DNA of 64,000 nucleotides from Teratosphaeria epicoccoides (GCA_021401465.1 JADDMT010000037.1:186001-250000), one strand, 5' to 3'; shown: positions 1-10,963, counted from the first letter of the stretch. Translations and numbers: made by a program. The notes: a model not told the origin generated them from the letters alone.

Positions 1-1
1 T

Positions 2-1030
2 CCCCTGCATCAGCATATTGATGTCGTTGCGCCGACGAATTACTTCAGTGATCCGAGTAAGCTTACGGGCGTGGATTACAAGCAGCTGAAGAAGCGGAGC
101 AAAGATTCCAAAACCGTTGGCCCGCTCAAGGGCGAGGTACGTGGCCTCACGATACGGCGGAGATGTCACCAAGACCTTGTTGGCACGTACGCAGGCTCTC
201 GACGACGTCGACGCAGCTGAAGCCGCAAACATCAGCGCCGTATGCAACGAGCTGGCAGTAACGAGTCTATGCCTACGCACGCTTTACAACACCGTCACCT
301 ATCCCCCCCAAGTGCCTAAAGCAAACTACGTGGCTACGACTAACTACTTCAACGAAACCCCTGTCTACTCCGACTTCCACACTTGGATGTCCTACTACCG
401 ACCAGATGCAGACCAATCCTACACGTACACCTACCAGACCGTCAATAACGGCATCGACGACCAAACCGGAGCTCAAGGCCACGATGACAGCGAGGCGAAT
501 CTTGACATTCAGATGGTCGGCGGGTTTGTGTATCCCACCAGGTTGAATACTTACAGTACTGGCGGCGCTCCTGCCTTCAAGCCTGACATCTATACTCCGG
601 AAAACGACAATGAGCCGTACCTGACTTGGCTCGATTACGTAAACACGCAGTCAGACCTGCCGTACATCATCTGATCGTCCTACGGCGACGACGAGCAGAC
701 CGTGCCCAAGAACTACGCTATCCGCGTCTGCCAGGAGCTCGCGGCCCTTGGTGCTCGAGGCATCACTCTGCTGTTCCCCTCAGGCGACGAAGGCGTGGGA
801 GAAAATGGAACTTGTTACTCCAACGACGGCAGAGACACCTACACCTTCACGCCGCAGTTTCCGGCCAGCTGTCCGTACGTCACGGCGGTGGGGGCGACTC
901 GCAACATGCCGGACGAGATTGTGGCCACTGATGTCGAATTCGACTATGCTTCTGGCAGCGGCTTCTCGAATTACTTTTCCAGACCTGCGTATCAGAGCTC
1001 GCAAGTGGGTATCGTGCAAGGCCTGATTCA
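2..1030 (+). pseudogene. Sedolisin (S53, tripeptidyl-peptidase type) protease, decayed and truncated
   Basis: The frame starting at base 2 reads as the end of an S53 prodomain, then homology moves to another frame from about base 117 on. That second frame carries the Glu/Asp pair of the sedolisin triad (motif EANLD, bases 502-516) and, further on, the SGDEGVG block with the oxyanion-hole Asp (about 780-800). Lesions seen: a frameshift between about 100 and 220, and an in-frame TGA at 672-674 where the family has a Ser inside the run before SYGDDE. After about base 1010 the homology stops, so the block with the catalytic Ser (SGTSAS type) is missing. The gene also runs off the window's left edge. 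The intact family are secreted acid proteases that release tripeptides. A sequencing error could explain one lesion but not all three. Confidence 0.75.
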
Positions 1031-2091
1031 TGGTAATGGTGCCTGGTATTTGCGTCGTCCTTTGCTGGCTTGTGTATGTGATCTGTGCATCAGTGACCGG
1101 TATTGCCAGCACCACAAGGTCAAGGGAATTTTCGCGTTCTGGCGAAGTCATGTGATAACATGCGCAAGCGAAGGAAACGCCCACATTTGTCTCTCTTCCT
1201 CGCAGATCTCTGGCTTCCGGCAAGCCTGTCCCATTGTCTTCGTAGTCCTGTCTGTATGCTGGAGTACCTCTGGCTCATCGTGTGTGTACGGCGAAGCCAT
1301 GCTGCAGTATTGCATACAGTATACTCATGCGCCAGGCGGTACTCGACCATCTGAGTGACCATCTGAGTGATGCTTACGTATACAGCCCAGAAGTGCTTGC
1401 GTTGGGAAGGTGTCCAGACAGTGGCAAAACCCCAGTCGGGCGATCTGCGGATAGGAGCGTGCACAAAGAATTTTCGTCGGATACTTCAAAGACGGTAATA
1501 GATGTACTCCCTTCTCGGACACCCCCTCCCCATCGCCACAATGAAGTGACCCATCGAGGAGCGCGCTTCCTATATCCAGGAGAGAATTCTTCTCCAGAGC
1601 CATGCTTCCCGTAGGAAGCTGGCAACATAGCATCGTAGAGTAGACAGCCTCAAACCAGCTCTTGCGAGCGGCTTGATGTGGCCAGGATACCAGTCGTGGC
1701 GGCTCTGTTAGTTTTTGATCACAGCGAGGAAGAGATTCAAAGTGTTCGACGAATTTATACTTAGTCCAGTTTGCGCTAGTGTGCGGAGCGGACTTTAATT
1801 CTACCGTGGCGCGAGATGGTCTGTGGCTTGAAACTTGCCCAGGCAGACCAGGGAAGCAGTGTATGCCAGTCAATGTGCACAGCAAGGCGCGTCATGAGAC
1901 GTGATTTCGAAAGGAAGTCATAGAGGAAGACAGCAGATCCATGTCTTGACGACTTCTCCGACGCAACATTTCAACAATTGCGCTGACAATGGAGCGATAG
2001 CACTGGAGAGCTGTACTACATTCTCGATCGCTGACTCGTATAGCAAGGATCCGCGCACGCCGAACAGGGCACACAGCCTCAGTGCCCAGAC
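1031..2091. other. Intergenic, no supported gene
   Basis: No recognisable coding sequence. A minus-strand open frame of 186 codons (1325-1885) starts on TTG, has no recognisable domain and no splice structure, and is treated as chance. The right end must hold the promoter of the CAP gene. Confidence 0.5.
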
Positions 2092-2965
2092 ATGCGATAC
2101 TTCATCCTCCGATCAAACGCCCAAGCCGTGGCGACTTCATCATTGTTCCCACTATTCCTGCTTCAATGGACCGCGCAGCTGGCCTGCGCTGATCAGACCG
2201 TCAGAACTCGGGCGGCGCTGGCCACAACCTCCACAATCTGGTGGACTACTACCATAACGCTTGGCGACCCGACATTCGCAGCTGCTGCGACAGAAACGAC
2301 CCAAGCCGGCGCAATTGTCATCGTTGCACCAGGAACAACTTCGACTGCGTTCGCTGGACCGCAAGCAACCAGCATGGCGGACTTGCAATCTGCGGTGCTG
2401 AATAGCACTAATTACTACCGCGCGCGACATCAAGCAGAGCCGCTCAGCTGGGATGGCGACTTGGCAAGCTATGCGAAGAACTACGGGCAGGGCTGTATAT
2501 GGCAGCACTCGGTACTTTCCCAGACGATTGCTAACCTAGACGACCGACTAATTTCTATGCCAGGGAGGTCCATACGGCGAGAATCTGGCCGCAGGCTATC
2601 CCACCGTAGCTCTGGCCGTCGACGCCTGGGCAAACGAAGAAAAGCACTACAACTACGAGAAACCCAAGTTCTCCGAGAGGACTGGGCATTACACCCAGCT
2701 GGTCTGGTTGAATACGACTTCAGTCGGTTGTGGTTGGATTGACTGCGATAACAGCGCAAAGAATGGCGTTAAGGGGATGTTCTTGGTGTGCGAGTACGAG
2801 CCAAGAGGGAATGTTGCAGGTGAATACCGGTCTGAGGTCCGCAAGCCGGGCGAGAGTAGTAGTGACAGGTTGGGTATCGGAGCAGCTGCAGGTGTCGGGG
2901 TAGGACGCTCGAAGATTCTCGGAGTGCTGGCCGCTGCTTTGGTCTTGTCAGCTGTTGTGTTGTAA
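2092..2965 (+). CDS. CAP/PR-1 (SCP/TAPS) secreted protein with predicted GPI anchor
   Basis: Two exons, 2092-2511 and 2564-2965 (273 aa). The 52-nt intron begins GTACTT, has a GCTAAC branch and ends CCAG. Splicing restores the CAP core exactly at QHS-GGPYGENLA. The N-terminus has a hydrophobic segment (about residues 16-32) that should act as a signal peptide, followed by a Thr/Ala-rich stretch. The CAP domain (about residues 95-235) has both His and both Glu of the usual tetrad: His in WQHS, Glu in GENLAAG, Glu in WANEEKHY and His in GHYTQLVW. The C-terminus ends in a small-residue linker and a hydrophobic tail without a charged end, typical of a GPI-attachment signal. CAP proteins are extracellular and several bind sterols or lipids; the exact role here is unknown. 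Start is the first ATG of the frame. Confidence 0.85.
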
Positions 2966-3217
2966 TGCTGTTTTCCGTACCTTGATGTGAATATGATGTG
3001 TAAACCTGGCGAGCTACAGTCGTCCGCGACATTCTCGCCGCCGTATAGCTCCATTGGTTCTGCGGTCGAGACCAAGCACTGTCAAGCGGCCAGATCGGTA
3101 GCATCAGCGAAAAGGTAGTGAGCTGCTGCACAACGCACTGGGTCAAAGTTGCTGTACAAGCCTCAAACGGTATGGAGCATCCGACCGCCAAATATGGCCT
3201 CGAAATCCACCTCTCCC

Positions 3218-3864
3218 CTACCTCCCACCGACTTTCTCTTGTACCGCCTTCGCCGCGCCCTGCGCCTGATCCGCAACCTCCTTCGCACCACTCTCCATCT
3301 TCTGAATCCCCGCATGCATCATCTCGCCCGCTTGTCCCGCAACACCCTCCGCCTTCGTCAACCCCTCCTTCGCCTTAGCTTCCAAACTCTTTTCCCGACC
3401 ACCCATGTACCAGTAATTCGTGTAGCGATACGCCTGTGTGAGTTGCGCGCCGAAGTTGACGAAATGGCAGCCGAAGAGGAGGTAGTTCTTTGGTGTCACG
3501 GCCATGGAGTATCGCATGAAGACGCCCGAGTAGCCTGTGAGGGCGGCGGTCATGGTGCCGGAAATGCTAGAGTTGACCGTCAGTGTTTGCTGGCTGGTTG
3601 GTCAAGCGCTCCACGCACATGTCTGGGTCTTTTGTGGTTGTGTCCATTACGGCGGCTAAGGGGATGCCGAAGTTTGATGCTGGGCCCCAGAAGTCTGCGC
3701 GAAGGCATCCATATTAGCCAATTGCTGTTGTGCGCCTGTCGCATCGGAGTCGTCTTCGTCGTGAAGCTATTAGCGCCTGGTGCAAACTCACGAGTTGAGC
3801 AGAAGTAGTCTGTGTACGGATTGGACCGTATTCTGGCATTCAGCGCCTTGATCGCTGCCGCCAT
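3218..3864 (-). CDS. MPC1: Mitochondrial pyruvate carrier subunit 1
   Basis: Three exons on the minus strand: 3864-3792, 3694-3619 and 3566-3218 (165 aa). Introns of 97 and 52 nt have GTGAGT and GTGCGT donors. Spliced, the protein shows the MPC signature: HFWGPASNFGIPLAA in exon 2, then GVFMRYSMAVTPKNYLLF and HFVNFGAQLTQ in exon 3. MPC1 pairs with an MPC2/MPC3-type partner in the mitochondrial inner membrane to import pyruvate. Yeast Mpc1 is about 130 aa; this one has a tail of roughly 55 residues after the carrier core (from about residue 108), rich in Ala, Lys, Glu and Gln and resembling LEA-type amphipathic repeats. The start is the only ATG giving the conserved N-terminus MAAAIKALNARIRS. 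Confidence 0.93.
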
Positions 3865-4368
3865 CTTGTCCTGCGAGCTTTGTGAGCTGGCGACTTTGAG
3901 AAGAGAGTCAGGAGTGAAGGGGGCTGCTGAGCTACGGCTATTGCAGCTGGTGTTTCTTGAGTATGTGGGTGAGAACAGTTGATGGCCTCAGGCAGACATG
4001 CATGTTGCCTCCGCGGCTAAATCACCCGCACAGTTGCTCTCTCCAACGATCATGGCTTCACACTCACACAACAGTCGCCCATTGCCACCTGCAGTTGGCC
4101 AAATCAAGACTGGCATTTGCCCTCAGCAGTTCTGATGACCTTGATTCCTCGTCACACCGTCGCGAGACCGCCGAGCGATGTCCAGACCATTCGAGATGGC
4201 AGGCTGCTGTGCGCGAACCAAAAGACGCATATCATAGCCTAAATCGACCTCTAAGGCGAAGCAGTAAGTTGCAAAGGCCTTCCGCCCATCTTCTCATAGA
4301 ACTCTCTGTACAGTCAATTGCTTTTCTTCCATCTGCATCCATCGCCTGGACATCTATTACTCGGAAAC

Positions 4369-4787
4369 ATGCAATTTTCTTCGATGATCGGACTCTTCGC
4401 CGCCGTTGCCATCTTGATCTTTCCTGTGGCCGCAGAAAGCTCCAAGGACCCTCTCGGGTCGCAAATACTGATCCCATCCCAGTTGCGGTGCGACCCAGCC
4501 CAGGACTGCTGCTGGAGCAGCAAGGACGGCGGCTGTGGTAGCTGTAACCACTAGCATCACGTCAAAGGCTATACTTGCGGTCCTCGCCAAACCTGTCCGA
4601 GTCGCGATCTAGACGAACACGCCAAGCAGTATTGCAAGCACAGCGGGGTCACGGTGGCACACTGCGTGAGTTTGACTACCTTTTTCTGCATGTTCAGGCT
4701 TGGAGTAGAGATTTGATTCAAGGAAATGGCTGACAGCAAAAGGGACAGGACGCGGACTGCGGCTCGGGTCATCGGTCGTCGCAGTGA
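4369..4787 (+). pseudogene. Small secreted cysteine-rich protein interrupted by an in-frame TAG
   Basis: The frame opens at ATG 4369 with a clear signal peptide (MQFSSMIGLFAAVAILIF, cleavage after about residue 22) and runs 61 codons to TAG at 4552-4554, with Cys motif RCDPAQDCC and then GGCGSC. Beyond the stop the same frame stays open and Cys-rich (GYTCGPRQTC, YCKHSG, AHC) up to a GTGAGT donor at 4666. A GGCTGAC branch and an AG at 4741-4742 complete a 77-nt intron, and a short last exon ends in TGA at 4785-4787. This gene-like structure past the stop suggests the TAG is a lesion, for example CAG to TAG, a change RIP can make. Alternatively the 61-aa form is the real product, or readthrough occurs. 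Family not recognised. Confidence 0.55.
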
Positions 4788-5142
4788 CAACTTCTTGACC
4801 CCGGCCAGCTACCCAGGCAGATACAATATGTTCTGCGACATTGCCATACTATCATATCATCCGAACACGGAACGACCGCTTGTGCCATCTTTGGCATAAA
4901 TATGCAGTCGCCGCTTGCCGCTTCTGATCCAAAATCTCGCCAAGTCAAAATCCAGTCCTGCAAATTACAGCCCAGCTTGCCTGTTCCAACGCCGTGCTGA
5001 TGATGGTATCCTGAAACACACAGCCGTGTTCTCTCAGATGCTTGCTCGTTCGCTCGCCCGCGCACTCGGCGCTGTCGTGTCCTGACTCGGAGTCTCGTCT
5101 GTATATCGGTATCATTGCTCGATTCAACCGCTTCGCCGTGGG

Positions 5143-6182
5143 TCACTGATCAACCGGGTACAGCTGCTGCGCCAGGACCTTGTTCATAGTAAACATGTGC
5201 ACCTTGTCGCTCTTAAAGACTTGACGCATCTTATCATCGCATCGGATCTGCCTCTTGTCGCTCGGATCTTGCAGATCGCGCTCCTTCACGTATGCCCATA
5301 TGCGCTTCACGGTCTCCGGTCGACTCAATTGCGGCTCACCCAACAGCTCCTGAAGCGCCGGCGAGAGATTTAAGGGCTTGTGGAAACCGCCCTTCTTCTC
5401 TTTCTGCGGCTTTGGGCTGGAGGAGCCGTCAATCTCCGAATCATCGTCGCTGTTGATTTTGGCGGCACTCTTCTTTTTGGGCTTCTTCTCCTTCTTTGCC
5501 CTCGGTGCCGGCTTCTTTTTGTTGCTGCTCGCGCCGCCGCCACGGGTCGAACGAGATGGCTGGCTGAGCTCCGCTTGCAACCGTCTAGCGATCTGCTCGT
5601 CTGTCTCTGTCTCGGGCTTTGGCGCGTTCTTGACCTTCTTGGCAGGTGGTGTGTCCTTGACGTCGCTCAGGTCAGCCTCGTCGCTCTCGTCTGTGGCTTT
5701 CCGCTTATTCGAGGGAGATGCTGAGCCGGCGTCCTCAACGCTCGCTGCAACACCATCGTTCTCGTTCGCGTGTGTGGTGCCGTTTGTCATGGGTGCCGGC
5801 TCTACCGCGCCATTGCTGCCCTCTGCGCGGTCACGCTGGAATTTGTCGAAGCGCTCCATGATGAGCGCCGTGATGGCTGACTAGGAAAGATCAGTGAGGC
5901 TCCATGTATGTGGATCGTCGAGCGACTACCTTCTGAGGCGCAAGATCATAATCGACCTGCTCTTGAAGTCCTCGTCTGATGGCCTTGGCGGAGATAGTGT
6001 CGAGATCGGCTTTTGAAAGGATACGGTCGATGATGGTGCTGAATGCAGCATGCTGCTCAGCTGGAACTATACATCATGATCCGAGTCAGCGACACTGCGA
6101 TTGGAAGCGTCGATTGCCATATCACGCGATGGCGTGACGGGAGCAGTGTCGCAGTGCGAATTGACTCACGATTGGAAGCCAT
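5143..6182 (-). CDS. DEK_C and SWIB/MDM2 domain protein (Tri1/Uaf30 type)
   Basis: Three exons on the minus strand: 6182-6170 (13 nt), 6066-5930 and 5880-5143 (295 aa). The introns are 103 and 49 nt, with GTGAGT and GTAGTC donors and ATAG/CTAG acceptors. Exons 2-3 encode a DEK C-terminal-like helical domain (about residues 8-58, core IIDRILSKADLDTISAKA). A long Lys/Ser/Glu-rich nuclear linker follows, including PPAKKVK, then a SWIB domain (about 215-292: FHKPLNLSPALQELLG ... RIWAYVKERDLQDP). Uaf30 is a subunit of the RNA polymerase I upstream activating factor and Tri1 is its paralogue, so a chromatin or rDNA transcription role is expected. Which one this corresponds to cannot be told from the sequence alone. 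The tiny first exon makes the start the least certain part. Confidence 0.87.
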
Positions 6183-6707
6183 GATAGGGTACGTTGGCGT
6201 CCAAGGGCTCTACAGGATGGATGATAGGTGTAGCCCTCAGGCAATCGGCACGCAATGGGTTATGTTCTACGATATGGCGTAGATCTTCAATGCCCGGTTC
6301 CCAGAGGTGGCTGGGCCGATTTGCCGAACTTCAGATGGTCGCGAGAATGTCAATGGCCAGCCAGGGAGTGGATGCGCAAGTGAAGTATGAACAATGTCGA
6401 CACAAGTGCAGTGTGCGGTATGGAAATGGTAATTCAGTAGATCGAGCATGAGCATACACACGTACCGATCGAGCTCAATAATGTTCCGTGTGACTGCGAC
6501 TGACATCAAATGCGCAGACTGCCCGGCGCCTCGGTCAAAGTATTCATCCGCCAGACCATGCGGGGCGTCGCTGTCGAAATACTTGGAGGAGCACGTGTGC
6601 GACGAGAGTAGAATAGAGCACCTTCAAGGACGCGGATTCTTGCTGACAGAAGGAACGACTCGCACTCTCGCTGATAGAAGGAACCAACCGCCGCGTATCA
6701 GCCCAGC

Positions 6708-8992
6708 ATGGCGCCTTCCTTCGAGCAGCTCGACCCCGACACCGAGTACGACGATGATGAGGAAATTGACTTCTCCGGTGAGTGCGGCATGGCGAGAATA
6801 CATGCTTGTATCTACTCGGACGAGACTGACAGCAGCAAGATCTGCGAGAGCAGTATGAAGTGCGCATGGAGGAAGGTCTCGACACCTTCATCGTCATCGA
6901 TGGCCTGCCAAAGGTCCCGCCAGGCAGCAAAGACAAATTGGTCAAATTTTTGTTGAGAAAGCTCACCACCGTGGGCAAGACCAAGGAAGAGAATGTCTTC
7001 ATGCCCATGAACGAGGCCGGCGACATGAGCGAGGGCTTTGCCTTTGTCGAGTACGAGACCCCAGCACAGGCCGCTGCAGCCGTCAAGGCCCTCCACGCCA
7101 CACCCCTCGACAAGAAGCACACCATCGCCGTCAACAAGCTCACCGACATCGAGAGATACGGCCGAGAAGGCAGAATCGACGAGACATACAAGGAGCCCGA
7201 AATAGAGCCGTTCAGTGAGAAGGAGCATCTGAGGTGGTGGCTGGGTGACGCCGAGGGCAGAGATCAATTTGTCATGTACCGCGGTGACAACGTGGGCGTG
7301 TACTGGAATGACAAGGACGACCAGCCAGACCAGATCGTCGACAGACAACACTGGACTGAATCATTCGTCCAGTGGTCGCCAAAGGGCACATACCTCACAT
7401 CGATGCACGCGCAGGGTGTGCAGTTGTGGGGAGGCCAGAACTGGTCCCGCCAAAAGCGATTCATGCACCCCGGTGTCAACCTCGTCGACTTCTCTCCTGA
7501 CGAGCGCTACATAACCACTTGGTCTCACAGGCCGATGCAGGTGGACGAGGGCAATCCAGTACTCTCTCTGGAGGAAGACGGCAAGAACTACATCATCTGG
7601 GATGTCGCCACTGGCAAACCCCTGCGATCATTCGTCACCCTCGATCTCCCTGGCCCAACCACCGACGCAGAAGGCAACCCGATCAAGAAGAAGATGCAGT
7701 GGCCCGCGTTCAAATGGTCCGCAGATGCCAGGTACGTCGCCCGCATGACCCAAGGCCAGAGCATCAGCATCTACGAGCTGCCACGTATGAATTTGCTGGA
7801 AAAGACCAGCGTCAAGATCGAAGGCATCATGGATTTTGAGTGGTGCCCGGCCACCCCACAACGTGACAACCGCAAGGAGTACGAGCAACTGTTCTGCTAT
7901 TGGACGCCTGAGATGGGTAGTAACCCTGCGAAGGTCGGACTGATGTCCCTTCCGTCCAAAGAAGTCGTCCGCACCCGCAACCTCTTCAACGTCTCTGACG
8001 CCAAGCTCCACTGGCAAAGCGATTCTTCCTACATCTGTGTCAAGGTCGACAAGCACAGCAAGAGCAAAAAGTCGCTCGCCACCAACCTCGAGATCTTCCG
8101 CGTCCGCGAGAAGGCAGTACCGGTGGAAGTCATCGACACGATCAAAGACACTGTCATCAACTTCGCCTGGGAACCTAAAGGTGACCGCTTCGTCTTGATC
8201 ACTGCTGGTGAAGTCCCTGCTGGCTCTGCTGTCCCGCCAAAGACCGCCGTCTCTTTCTTCTGCCCTGAGAAGGCCAAGGGCAATACCGTTGGCAACTTCA
8301 AGCTCATCAAGACCATCGACAAGAAGAACAACAACGCTATCCATTGGTCACCCAACGGCCGCTTCGTAGTCGTCGCCACAGTGCTCAGCCAACAATCCTA
8401 TGACCTCGATTTCTGGGATTTCGACTTTGACGGCGAGAAGGAAGAAGAGTACAAGGACCTGACCGCCAACTTACAGCTCATGGCCACCGCCGACCACTAC
8501 GGCGTTACAGACATCGAATGGGATCCAAGTGGGAGGTATGTAGCCACCAGCGCAAGTGTTTGGAAGCACCGCATGGAGAACGGCTACCACCTCTACACCT
8601 TTGCCGGCCAAGCTTTGCGCGAGGAGCCGATAGAACAGTTTAAGCAGTGGGCGTGGCGGCCGAGGCCAGAGCGTCTGATCAGCAAGGAGGAGATTAGGAA
8701 TGTGCGGAAGAACTTGAGGGAGTACAGCAGAGCGTTTGAGGAGGCAGATCAAGCGAAGAAGAGTTCGGCGAACAAGGCAGTCGTCGATGCGAGGAGGAGA
8801 ATGCTCGAGGAGTGGGTGGCGTGGCGACAGCGGATTGAGGAGGACCTGTTGGAAGAGAGGAGAGATTTGGGGCTGCCGGACGCTTCGGAAGAGCGTGCTG
8901 CATTGCTTATCGAAGACAATGCGGACGACGCGAAGGTGGTGGAGGAGATCTTTGAGGAGATTCTGGAGGAGAGCGAGGAGGTGATTGAGTAA
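6708..8992 (+). CDS. PRT1: Translation initiation factor eIF3 subunit b (Prt1)
   Basis: Two exons, 6708-6777 and 6840-8992 (740 aa, the usual length). The 62-nt intron has a GTGAGT donor, an ACTGACA branch and an AAG acceptor. The protein begins with an acidic leader, then an RRM (about residues 37-125, DTFIVIDGLPKVP and EGFAFVEYETP). A WD40-like propeller follows, with typical eIF3b blocks (RWWLGDAEGRDQFV, SFVQWSPKGTYL, NLVDFSPDERYI, IHWSPNGRFVVVAT, DIEWDPSGRYVAT). The C-terminal helical, charged tail contacts other eIF3 subunits in the family. It is a core scaffold of eIF3 in the cytosol, needed for 40S recruitment and scanning. The start is fixed by the conserved short first exon. Confidence 0.97.
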
Positions 8993-10205
8993 GTGTGGAA
9001 AGGGCGGATGCATTGCAGAAGAGTGGCGACAAGCGCGACCTGAAGACGAGCAGCAGGCGAGATTGATTCCGTGTTGCAGCATCGAGCATTGTGTAAGACG
9101 TTGGCCATATCCAGTCGTGCCCGGGCGGTTTGAGAGGTAACGTCTATTCGCGTCAGTGCAACTTGATAGTGCCCGTCCAAAGTAGATTCATCCAATCTCA
9201 GTACTCCAGGCAACACCCCAGCCCTTCCAGCTCCCGGCCACTCACAGCGGAACACAGGTACGCGGAACTCCATCTTGCCATTGGACCCTCCCCTTGATTC
9301 TCTTGCACGCAGTCTCTCTTGCACGCCGTCAATCGTTCTATAATACCATCGCGCTCGCAATCGTCGTTGACCTGGGAGGGATAAGTGGAACCATTGCGCA
9401 GCTATTCTTCCTCTCTGTTTTTTTTTTCTTTTTTTTTTCTGGTTTTTCCCTCCAGCAGACGCAGATCGGCACGTTGGCACTAATTGTCCACCGCTCCTCA
9501 GTTCTTGGTCGTGGGCGCACGCAGTCGACGTATTTGCCGTCGTCGCAGTTGCAGCAATCTGAGGCGGTCTGTGTATTTCCCAGTCTATCTTGACTCTTGG
9601 TATGTGGATGGGAAGAGTTGGGTGGAGGGGTGTTTTCCCGCAGGAAGGGAGGGGGGCGAAAGTGCCTCCTGTGGGGGATTTTGCGAGGATTGGTGGGGCG
9701 GGAAGGGGCGAGAAGGGTTGCAGTGGTGAGGAGGTGTGGTTGGGAGCATTGTTTGCTTTCTTTTTTCCTCTGGGGTGAGGTTGGAGAGGTTGGTTCATAT
9801 GGTGAGGTTTCTTCTTGTTCGTGGAAGAAGGGTTGTTACTTGTTCGCTTGCTTGCCTGCTTTTCTAGGTAGGACTCGATAGTAGAGGAGGTACATGATAG
9901 ATAGCAATGGGGATGATCTCGCACAGATATTTACAGCGATTGTATCGTCTTCCGATATATCGAGAGTAGTACATTTAACCCTTGGCATCGACAACAAGGT
10001 CGCACCACTACACTGCCAGGGTGGCAGGCGCGGTCGAGCACTCCGACAAACTCGGACCAAGACCTCTCAGCCGATCCTCCTCTCGCGCCTCCAGCATCTC
10101 CGCACCACCGAGCCCAACCCTTTCGCTCCAAACACCTCTCTTGCAGCTCTTCTAATTCTCCCACCCTAGCTATACCTCTGCCACTCATCTCCTTTCCACG
10201 CGCCC
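8993..10205. other. Intergenic region with pyrimidine/T-rich runs
   Basis: No gene is supported. It should contain the 3' UTR of eIF3b and the downstream side of the small secreted gene at 10.2 kb. Notable only for T runs at about 9418-9441 and a G-rich stretch at 9600-9730. Open frames on the minus strand here are extensions of the eIF3b antisense shadow. Confidence 0.5.
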
Positions 10206-10530
10206 CTAACAAGTACAAGGCTGCCCCGGCGGCGGGCTCCCACCATTCAAAGGTTCACACAGCTGGTTCGCCGCGCAGTAAAGATAGTACCCCTGATCGC
10301 AGGCGCAGCAATCCTGGGTCATGGAGCAGGCGCCTTGATACCCCAGTCAGCCTCACGCAGGGCATGGGTAGGGAATGGGCATGCTGGTAGATGGGCGGGA
10401 GTGGAAAGGGGAATGGGATGGAGTGGGGGGAGGGGGAAATGCACCACGTACCACCTGTAGCAGACAACGCCAACGTGGTAGGAGCGCTTAAGAGCCCCAT
10501 GAGGGTGATGATGAGGCGTATGGGAAGCAT
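10206..10530 (-). CDS. Small secreted cysteine-rich protein (8 Cys)
   Basis: Two exons on the minus strand, 10530-10452 and 10333-10206 (68 aa). The intron of 118 nt has a GTACGT donor and a TCAAG acceptor; an alternative donor 4 nt upstream (GTGGTA) would not stay in phase. Signal peptide MLPIRLIITLMGLLSAPTT, cleavage near residue 22. The mature peptide of about 45 residues has eight Cys in the order C-CC-C-C-C-C-C (ACSMTQDCCACDQG, YCAANQLC, then PCTC at the end) and a GGSPPPG linker. This design fits apoplastic effectors or antimicrobial-type peptides of fungi; no family is recognised and no function is claimed. An AT-rich TATA-like box lies about 100 bp upstream. Confidence 0.6.
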
Positions 10531-10631
10531 TTTGTTTGTATTGTTTTGTTACGTGGGTCGATCTGGTGGCGGGCTCGTGATCTTTCCGTTTAGAATGGGG
10601 AGCCGTAGACGACAGAGAGCAATGGCAGGCT

Positions 10632-10641
10632 GTATATATAT
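10632..10641 (-). promoter_or_regulatory. TATA-like box of the 10.2-kb secreted gene
   Basis: TATATATA run read on the minus strand, about 100 bp before the ATG at 10530. Similar boxes precede the two hydrophobin-like genes. Inferred from position only. Confidence 0.4.
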
Positions 10642-10963
10642 GCACTTACTTGAACGATGAGACATGAAAACACTTGGTCTCCTGACGAGCCTTTTATTTC
10701 TCCTTGATTTCGACGCCGGGCCTTGGCATCGACAGCCCAGCCGCACTCATATTGGGTGAAGCCCTAGGGAGCTGACGACACACAAGTCTTGGGAGGTCAC
10801 AATCAAACCTACCGCAAAGATCGGGTGGCGAGGTCTCAGCTCGTGCAAAGTTCGGCCAACGGACCTCTCGGAAGGTAAAGCTAATCAGTGCTTGGCGGCT
10901 ATCCTCCAAAACGCTTGAAGGGTCAGAGAGTCTTGTTGCGTTCATCACCTCAGACCTGCCACT

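Noticed and set aside
1325..1885. Minus-strand open frame of 186 codons
   Set aside because: Starts on TTG, has no recognisable domain, no splice signals and mixed composition; likely chance.
4554..4554. Idea that a short intron removes the TAG of the 4.4-kb secreted gene
   Set aside because: The available GT/AG pairs give either a 17-nt intron or a frame break; none of acceptable size keeps the downstream Cys-rich frame.
8749..9924. Long minus-strand open frame (391 codons) over the eIF3b 3' end
   Set aside because: Its C-terminal half is antisense to well-conserved eIF3b codons and the rest is low complexity; a shadow.
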